Shown: positions 57,813-64,000 of the stretch, piece after piece
Numbering within the stretch: the first letter of the stretch is position 1
Layout: every line of letters begins with the position of its first letter
From: DASQPA01 sp963757335
GTDB taxonomy: Bacteria > Acidobacteriota > Thermoanaerobaculia > Multivoradales > UBA5704
Assembly: GCA_963757335.1 (NCBI GenBank)
Contig: CAVWRJ010000024.1
Span: forward strand, 682,001-746,000
Length of the DNA stretch: 64,000 bases
Direction of reading: 5' to 3'
Notes under the pieces: generated by a model
Databases searched by the model: none
What the model saw: the letters and a program-made list of their open reading frames with translations, nothing else
Told to the model about the DNA's origin: nothing
Position numbers and translations under genes: made by a program

Positions 57813-58463
57813 ATGGGGGCCGATGCCGTCATCAAGTGGTTGATGCCGAAAGAGGAGCGGTTCCACCTGCTCCTCGCCAAGGACACCGCGAATCTCGTCC
57901 GCGGGGCCCGGCTGTTCGTCGACATCGCCGGCTCCGCCAACTTGGAGCAGCGGCGGGTCAAGCATGTCGAACTGAAGGCGCTCGAGCACGACGGCGACGG
58001 GATCACGCGGCAGATCTTCGACGCTCTCAACTCGACCTTCATCACCCCCTTCGACCGCGAGGACATCCGCGAGCTGGCGACCGACCTCGACGACATTCTC
58101 GACTACCTGGAGGCGGTGGCGCACAACCTCGTCCTCTTCGAGCTCGAAGAGTCCCCGGAGGCCCTCCGCCGGTTCGGCGACATCCTGGTCGAGATGGTTC
58201 AGGAGATCGACCGCATGACCGCTTGCATCTGGGACATGGCGAACGAGCCCAAGATCCAGGAAGCCATCGTCCGCATCTCCGACCTCGAGAACCAGGCCGA
58301 CCGCCTCTACGCGACCGTGATCGCCGACCTGTTCAAGGGGAACGGCAAGAACCCCTTGGAGATCCTCAAATGGAAAGAGGTCTACGAGGGGCTCGAAGAC
58401 GCCTGCGACGAGTGCAAGGATTTCACCCACGCGGTGGGCAACGTCCTGGTCAAGAACTCCTGA
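57813..58463 (+). CDS. DUF47 family protein (PhoU-like, Pit-associated)
   Basis: 216 residues from ATG 57813. Helical throughout, with LMPKEERFHLLLAKDTANLV, LKALEHDGDGITRQIFDALN, TFITPFDREDIRELATDLDD and YEGLEDACDECKDFTHAVGN; the D/E-rich pairs are metal ligands of the PhoU-like fold. DUF47 proteins commonly sit beside PiT transporters and modulate them. The transporter gene follows 18 bp downstream. Confidence 0.92.
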   Translation: MGADAVIKWLMPKEERFHLLLAKDTANLVRGARLFVDIAGSANLEQRRVKHVELKALEHDGDGITRQIFDALNSTFITPFDREDIRELATDLDDILDYLEAVAHNLVLFELEESPEALRRFGDILVEMVQEIDRMTACIWDMANEPKIQEAIVRISDLENQADRLYATVIADLFKGNGKNPLEILKWKEVYEGLEDACDECKDFTHAVGNVLVKNS

Positions 58464-58481
58464 CCCGCCCCTATCGTCGCC

Positions 58482-59477
58482 ATGCCTCCCGGCTCCGGCA
58501 TCCTCGTCTTCATCATCGTCGTCGCGCTCGCCTTCGACTTCCTGAACGGCTTCCACGACGCCGCGAACTCGATCGCGACCGTCGTCTCGACGCGCGTCCT
58601 GGCGCCGCAGAAGGCGGTCCTCTGGGCAGCCTTCTTCAACTTCGTGGCCGCCTTCCTGCTCGGCACCGGGGTCGCCAAGACGCTCGGCAGCGGCATGATC
58701 GACCTGAAGGTCGTCACCAGCCAGGTGATCCTCGCCGGTCTCCTCGGGGCCATCGTCTGGAACCTCATCACCTGGTACTACGGCCTGCCGGTCTCCTCCT
58801 CGCACGCCCTGATCGGCGGCTACGCCGGGGCGGCGGTGGCCAAGGCGGGATTCTCGGCGATTCTCTTGGGCGGCTGGTCCAAGACTCTTCTCTTCATCGT
58901 CCTCGCTCCGCTCCTCGGGATGGTCCTCGGGCTCGCCCTGACCATCCTCGTCACCTGGATCTTTCGCCGCTGGCGGCCGTCGAAGCTCGACCGCCTGTTC
59001 CGCCGCCTGCAGCTGGTCTCGGCCGGCCTCTACAGCCTCGGTCACGGCGGCAACGACGCCCAGAAGACGATGGGGATCATCACCGGTCTCCTCGTGGCGT
59101 CGGGGAAGCTCAAGGATTTTCACGTGCCGCTCTGGGTCATCCTCATCAGCCATGCCGCCATCGCCCTGGGGACGATGTTCGGTGGCTGGCGGATCGTCAA
59201 GACGATGGGGACCAAGATCACCAAGCTGCAGCCGTTCGGCGGCTTCTGCGCCGAGACCGCCGGGGCCATCACCCTCCTCGGCGCGACGCTCGCGGGCATC
59301 CCGGTCTCGACCACCCACACGATCACCGGGGCGATCGTGGGAGTGGGGGCGAGCCGCCGGCTGTCGGCCGTCAAATGGGGGGTGGCCGGCCGCATCGTCT
59401 GGGCCTGGCTCCTCACCATCCCCATCGCCGCGGCGGTGTCGGCGGTCTGCTACTACCTCCTGCGCCTGGTCTTCTGA
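58482..59477 (+). CDS. Inorganic phosphate transporter, PiT family
   Basis: 331 residues from ATG 58482, a polytopic membrane protein. The two PiT signature repeats are visible: DFLNGFHDAANSIATVVSTR near residue 16 and YSLGHGGNDAQKTMGIITGL near residue 185. Further markers are PVSSSHALIGGYAGAAVAK and PVSTTHTITGAIVGVGASRR. It imports phosphate with H+ or Na+. The pairing with the DUF47 gene is typical. Confidence 0.95.
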   Translation: MPPGSGILVFIIVVALAFDFLNGFHDAANSIATVVSTRVLAPQKAVLWAAFFNFVAAFLLGTGVAKTLGSGMIDLKVVTSQVILAGLLGAIVWNLITWYYGLPVSSSHALIGGYAGAAVAKAGFSAILLGGWSKTLLFIVLAPLLGMVLGLALTILVTWIFRRWRPSKLDRLFRRLQLVSAGLYSLGHGGNDAQKTMGIITGLLVASGKLKDFHVPLWVILISHAAIALGTMFGGWRIVKTMGTKITKLQPFGGFCAETAGAITLLGATLAGIPVSTTHTITGAIVGVGASRRLSAVKWGVAGRIVWAWLLTIPIAAAVSAVCYYLLRLVF

Positions 59478-59518
59478 GGGATACGGACCAGGCATCTTTC
59501 TTGCTGCTTTGTAGCTAG

Positions 59519-60931
59519 ATGGGCATCTTCTCGAAGCGGTCGTCCGGCGAGACGAAGGGGGAATCTCCATTCGTCCCGGCAGCTGCCCTTCCCATCCCTG
59601 ATCTGCCTGCCGCGCCGCCGGCGACCCCGCCCACTCCGCGCCGGCAGCCCGGATGGCGCAGCGGGGACATCCTGCGGGCCACAGCCCTGGTTTTCGGGTT
59701 CTACTTCACCCTGCGCCTCTTCTGGCTGGCGCACCTTCTGTTTCTGACCGCCTTTCTAGGTCTCCTCTTCGGGCTCGCCGTCGCTCGCGGTGCCGACCAT
59801 CTCCGGCGCCTTCACATCCCGCGCGGCCTCGGCGCGGCGGTCCTCGTCTTCGGTACCTACGGTCTCCTCTACGGCATCTTCGCCCTCTCGGCCCCCAAGC
59901 TCTCGGCGCAGTTCGGCGAGCTCCGCACCCGGCTGCCGGAGGCCACGGACAAGGTCGAAGGCTGGTTGGCGAAGCACCGCGACGGGATGTTGGGGCAGGT
60001 GTTGAGCAGTGCCGGCGGGGGAGCGCCGGCCGCGGTCCCGGCCCCCGCTCCCGGCACCGGGGCAGCCCCCGCCCGGAGCGCAGCCCCGCGCCCGGCGGCT
60101 CCGGCCCCGGCTCCGGGGGCGGCACCGCTGGCAGCGCCGGCTCCGGCAGCCGCGGCGGCCCCGGTGACGCCGGGAGGAAAGCCCCGGCCGGCGGGGGTGT
60201 CGCAGCTGCGCACCGCCCTCGCTCATCAGCTGGGGACGATCGGCCACTACCTCTTCCCCTTCCTCTCCTCGACCCTGGAGGTCCTGGCGGGGCTCCTCCT
60301 CATCACTTTCATGGCCATCTACATCGGCGCCGAGCCCCATGTCTACCACGGGGGGCTTTTGGCCCTCGTCCCGCACGAGCAGCGGTCGCGCGCGGAGGAG
60401 GTGCTGGCGGCGGTGGCCGCGGCTCTCCGCAAGTGGCTCCTGACCCAGCTCATCGCCATGGTCTCGATCGGGGTGATCTGGTGGATCGCCCTCGCGATCA
60501 TCGGGGTCAAGGCCGCCCTGTCGCTCGCGGTGATCGCCGGCCTGCTCGAGTTCATCCCCACCGTCGGCCCCATCCTCTCGGCCGTCCCGGCGGTAGCGAT
60601 GGGCTTCCTCGACTCGCCCCAGAAGGCGCTCCTCGTGGTCTTCGTCTACACGGCGATCCAGATGATCGAGGGGCACCTGCTCATCCCTATACTGATGAAG
60701 GAGGGGGTGGACATCCCCCCCGTCCTCACCCTCCTCGGCCAGGCCCTCTTGGCCTACGTCTTCGGCTTCCTCGGCCTCGTCGTGGCCGTGCCCTTCTTAG
60801 CCGCGCTCCTCGTCGGCATCCGGATGCTCTATGTCGAGGGGGTGGTGGGGGATGGGGAGGGCGACGGGGTACCGGAGGCGTCGGCAGCCACGGCGAGCGC
60901 GGCGAGCGCTGCCAGCGCTGCCAGCGGATGA
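59519..60931 (+). CDS. AI-2E family transporter
   Basis: 470 residues from ATG 59519. Hydrophobic helices are visible at the N-terminus (ALVFGFYFTLRLFWLAHLLF) and C-terminus (IGVIWWIALAIIGVKAALSL, VIAGLLEFIPTVGPILSAVP, LGQALLAYVFGFLGLVVAVP). The central soluble region carries an Ala/Pro-rich low-complexity insert (about residues 165-225). The family exports varied small molecules; autoinducer-2 export is only one case. The C-terminal tail is Ala/Ser-rich. Confidence 0.88.
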   Translation: MGIFSKRSSGETKGESPFVPAAALPIPDLPAAPPATPPTPRRQPGWRSGDILRATALVFGFYFTLRLFWLAHLLFLTAFLGLLFGLAVARGADHLRRLHIPRGLGAAVLVFGTYGLLYGIFALSAPKLSAQFGELRTRLPEATDKVEGWLAKHRDGMLGQVLSSAGGGAPAAVPAPAPGTGAAPARSAAPRPAAPAPAPGAAPLAAPAPAAAAAPVTPGGKPRPAGVSQLRTALAHQLGTIGHYLFPFLSSTLEVLAGLLLITFMAIYIGAEPHVYHGGLLALVPHEQRSRAEEVLAAVAAALRKWLLTQLIAMVSIGVIWWIALAIIGVKAALSLAVIAGLLEFIPTVGPILSAVPAVAMGFLDSPQKALLVVFVYTAIQMIEGHLLIPILMKEGVDIPPVLTLLGQALLAYVFGFLGLVVAVPFLAALLVGIRMLYVEGVVGDGEGDGVPEASAATASAASAASAASG

Positions 60932-60938
60932 CGCGGAT

Positions 60939-61755
60939 CTAAGCGAGCGACCCGGCGGTACGCGCCACCTCTGCCAGGGCTTGAGCGGCAGGGAGGAAGT
61001 GGGCCTTCAGGCGAAGCACCTGCCGGTAGTGCCCTGCGGCGACCTGCCGCTCGCCGTACGTCTCGTAATACGGCGGGGAGCCGGCCCGCTCGACGATCTC
61101 TGCCTCCCCGCTTCCCGGATCGACGGGGCACAGGCGCTCCACTCGGAAGGACTCCTCGCCATGCACGGCGAGAGCCCGCTCGACCTCCTCCGCCATCTCT
61201 GGATAGGCGCGAGCGGCGGCGAGCTTGCGCGCCAGGGCCGCATCGTCGAGGGTGAGGCGGAGGGAGGAGAAGCTGGAGAGCCGCCGGGCAGGCGTCGGGG
61301 GGGCCGGAGAGCGGGAACCCGTAGCTCGCGAGGCCCCGGCCGGTCTGCCGGGAGGCGAGGGCGACGGCGGCATCGGTCAGCACTCGGCAGAGGTCATGGC
61401 CGGGGTTGTACCCCTCCAGGGCATCGGCGGCCACGACATCGACCCCGGTCGCCACGAAGGCCGCCGCCAGCTCCCGTACGAGGTCCTTGAGGGGGGCGGT
61501 GTCGCCCTCCAGGAGGAACCGGTAGAGCTCGCGGTCCGCGAAGCGGCCGAAGATCGTCCCGGGCACCGCCCCGGCGCCGCGGAGGAGCCGCTCGGTCGAG
61601 GCGAGCCGCGAGCCCCGGCCATGGCCGGAGCCGTCGGTGAGCACGAAGACCGTGGGCCGCGCCCGCTCCAGCCAGCCATGAACCCGCAGCTCGTGCCCGG
61701 GATGGGCGACGACCAGGGCGGATCGCGAGGGGGGGGTGAGCGGCGGGGCGGCCAT
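60939..61755 (-). CDS. PIG-L-like deacetylase family protein, frameshifted
   Basis: About 270 residues from ATG at 61755. The N-terminus has SALVVAHPGHELRVHGWLE and TVFVLTDGSGHGRGSRLAST; the usual AHPDDE zinc motif is AHPGHE here. A frameshift near 61265-61300 joins to LSSFSSLRLTLDDAALARKL and RLCPVDPG, SPPYYETYGERQVAAGHYRQ. Family members remove N-acetyl groups from sugar substrates. It is divergent from the methylase gene with a 33-bp gap and convergent with the AI-2E transporter. Confidence 0.65.
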
Positions 61756-61788
61756 GATTCGGGGGTGGAGTGTATAGGATGGAGGCGC

Positions 61789-63933
61789 ATGCCGCGTATC
61801 CTCGAAATCCCGGCCACGGGGCCGAAGATCGCCCGCTATCTCTGTGAGAAGACGATCCACCCGGCCCTCCTGGACCGGGTGAACGAGGGGATGGGGGAGG
61901 ACGGCCAGCGCTTCGAGTCCGTCGCGGAGCTGCTCCTGCGCCTCGACGCCCGGCTCTCCCGCAAGCTTTTGGCGGAGCTCCTGCCGAGCTTCACGATTCT
62001 CGACCCGGCCTGCGGCTCGGGGGTGTTGCTGGTGGCGGCCCTGGAGACGCTTGCGGAGATCTACAGGGCGGTGGCTGCCCTGGTCGAGCCCGTCTTGTCC
62101 CGAGGTGAGATTCGGCGGCGAATCCTCCGGCACAACCTCTTCGGGGTCGACCTCTCCCGAAGAGGCGGCGGAAGCCGCGCGGCTCCGCTTGCTCCTGGCC
62201 CTCACCGCATCGGGCTCCGAGGAGCTCGCGCCGCCAGCCCCTCCCGACCTCAACATTTTCTGCGGCAACTCGCTCCTCGGTCTGCTGCACGTCGACGATG
62301 CGGACTTCGAACGCCGCGGGGACGGCCTCTTCCGCCGCACCTTCCGGGAGGTGCTCGCCGAGAAAAACCGGGCGTCCGAGCGGGAGAGGCAGGACACCCT
62401 CTCGATGCTCGATTTAATCCTGCTCGACGAGTGGAAGGACATCCCCAACAAGCTCGTGAAGCGGCCGGTCTCCCTGGAGGATGTGGCGGCCCTGCGGCCG
62501 TTCCACTGGGCCTACGAGCTCGATCCGGTGCTGGGGGAGAGAGGGGGCTTCGACGTCGTCCTCACTCATCCCCCCTGGGAAGCCGTGAAGCCGGCGCAGA
62601 AGGATCTCGCGCACCTCTATCAGTACTACCGGACGAGCCCCCAGTACAACCATCCGATCGCGGCCACCGAGGGCCGGAAGGGGGGGGCGGACGTTTCTCT
62701 CCATGAGCTCTTTCTCGCTCGCTCTTTCCGTCTGCTGCGGCCGGGAGGGCGCTGTGGGATGGTGCTCCCCACGAGCCTCTATGACGATCCGGCGGCGAAG
62801 GCCCTCCGGGAGACGCTCTTCTCCCACGCCCGGGTGGAGGCCCTCCTCGGGCTCTCCAACGAGAGGTCCCTCTTCCCGGGGGTCGAATCCCGACTTCCGC
62901 CTCTGCCTCCTCGTCTTCGCGCGCGGCGGCGCGACGGAGTCGTTCACCGCCGCCTTCCGGATCGAGCCGAAAGACGCCCTCCCACCCGACCGGCTGGAAA
63001 CGTTTCTCGGCGACGAGGGCGAGCACCTGCGGTGGAGCCGGGACCTCGTGGAGCGGCTGGCGCCGGGATCGCTCGTCGTCCCGGAGGACAAGCGGCAGAT
63101 CGACCTCGATCTCCTCGCCAGGGCTTTCCGCTTCCCCGCCCTGGGGAGCGAGGTGGCGGAGTCCTGGACCCTCCGGCTGGCGAAGGAGTTCGACTCGACG
63201 AACGACAGCTACCTCTTCCGGACCGCCCCCGCTCCCCACCGGCTGCCGCTCTACGAGGGGAGGATGATCGGTCCGTTCACCACCGGCGCCGGCGCTCCCC
63301 GCTACTGGCTGGAGGAAGAGGAGGCTCGGCGCGCTCTCCTGGGACGGAAAGCCGACACCGGGCAGCACCTCGAATACCAGGGCTACCGGCTCGGCTTTCG
63401 CGATGGGGTGCGCGGTAGCGGCGAGGGTCCCCTGGTGCTCGCCATGCTGCCGCCCGGAGTGTTCTCGAACGACAAGCTGCCCACCGCGCTGCTCCGCTCG
63501 GCCGGCGGCTTCGATCTATCATCCTCGCTGTTTCTCTGCGCGGTCCTCAACAGCTCCATCGTCGGCTACCTGCTCCGGCAGCGCGCCGCGGCGAGCGTGA
63601 CGTTTTCCATCCTCTCCCAGCTCCCGGTACCGCGCCCGGAGCCGGGGACGAGCGCGTTCTCCTCCTCTGGTCGAGATCGCCGCCCGTCTCACCTGCACCA
63701 CCCCCGACTTTGCCGGCCTCTGGCAGGGCGCGATCGGCACCTTCTGGTTCCCGGAGGAGGCCGCCGTCGATCCGGCCGAGCGGCAGCGCCTCTCGGCCGA
63801 GATCGACGGCCGGGTGGCCCATCTCTACGGTCTGACGGAGGAGGAGCTCGCCCATGTCCTCACGACGCTCCCCGGGGTCGATGAGGAGGCGAAGGAAGCC
63901 GCCTTCGCCGCCTATCGGGCAGCTGAGGGCTAA
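61789..63933 (+). CDS. Type II RM-like N6-adenine DNA methylase (Eco57I-type), frameshifted
   Basis: About 715 residues from ATG 61789 after joining four frames; single-base insertions lie near 62155, 62887 and 63655. Motif I is FTILDPACGSGVLLVAALET (about residues 64-83). Motif IV reads FDVVLTHPPWEAVKP, where the usual Asn of NPPW is His. The target-recognition region follows, with SNERSLFPGVESD and DSTNDSYLFRTAPAP. The stop is TAA 63931-63933. The role is adenine methylation in a restriction-modification or BREX-like system; the altered motif IV could mean loss of activity or a base error. The next gene starts at once. Confidence 0.75.
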
Positions 63934-63934
63934 G

Positions 63935-64000
63935 ATGGCGCGGGATTACAGCCTTGCGGAAGTAACGGTCGTCGGCGCTAACGAGAGTTGCGTCGCGCTC
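63935..64000 (+). CDS. Partial gene following methylase
   Basis: ATG 63935 lies one base after the methylase TAA and opens a frame of 22 residues to the window edge (MARDYSLAEVTVVGANESCV...). It is probably the next gene of the same operon. Too short to identify. Confidence 0.45.
   Translation, partial: MARDYSLAEVTVVGANESCVAL

Overview
This window is GC-rich, densely packed bacterial chromosome with short intergenic gaps, many 4-bp stop/start overlaps and frequent GTG/TTG starts. The gene content fits an Acidobacteriota-like organism. The pointers are a homodimeric pyruvate dehydrogenase E1, a membrane Ser/Thr kinase with TPR repeats, a SpoIVB/S55-domain secreted protein, two ECF-sigma/zinc-finger anti-sigma pairs, several CHAT/caspase-like proteases and peptides with lanthipeptide-type leaders. 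That assignment is inference from family content; there is no rRNA or tRNA in the window to test it.

Layout. 1-6.4 kb: housekeeping (TsaC-type fragment, S55 protein plus beta-propeller partner, coaD, adenosine deaminase). 6.4-10.1 kb: first sigma/anti-sigma/CHAT cassette, followed by two short Cys-rich peptides with a shared leader. 10.3-10.8 kb: a two-armed array of 21-bp repeats around a perfect palindrome. 10.8-19.2 kb: a winged-helix-like protein, a kinase-TPR protein, aceE, a YceI protein and a lipoprotein. 19.2-30.5 kb: a second sigma/anti-sigma/CHAT cassette that runs into a peptide of 13-residue repeats, a C25-like protein with an altered His motif, a caspase-family protein, two small proteins and a CHAT-SUMF1 fusion. 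30.6-32.3 kb: an M28 peptidase. 32.5-37.5 kb: a second 21-bp array interrupted by a 4.6-kb island of decayed mobile genes (HigB/HigA-ImmA remnants, an IS-type transposase, small phage-like genes). 37.8-42.0 kb: a three-gene unit of a small protein, a nucleotidyltransferase and a large P-loop protein with a nuclease-like N-terminus, which looks like a defence operon. 42-64 kb: core and signalling genes, namely a winged-helix protein, a GGDEF/EAL protein, two histidine kinases, a NarL-type regulator, isopropylmalate-type dehydrogenase and synthase, a Xer recombinase, a third 21-bp-period array, a GNAT, a lytic transglycosylase, a DUF47/PiT phosphate pair, an AI-2E transporter, a PIG-L-like protein and an N6-adenine methylase.

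How parts may work together. Each sigma/anti-sigma pair sits directly upstream of a CHAT protease and then one or more short unusual peptides. This suggests a stress-gated protease-peptide module present in two versions. The 21-bp arrays are the most unusual non-coding structure. They keep strict 21-bp phase, two of the three share the GAGACGC/GCGTCTC motif and flip orientation at a centre, and one is split by the mobile island.

Caution: about a dozen otherwise well-conserved genes are broken by single-base frameshifts, often in G or C runs. This points to residual indel errors in the assembly, so frameshifted genes outside the island are annotated as single genes spanning the shift.
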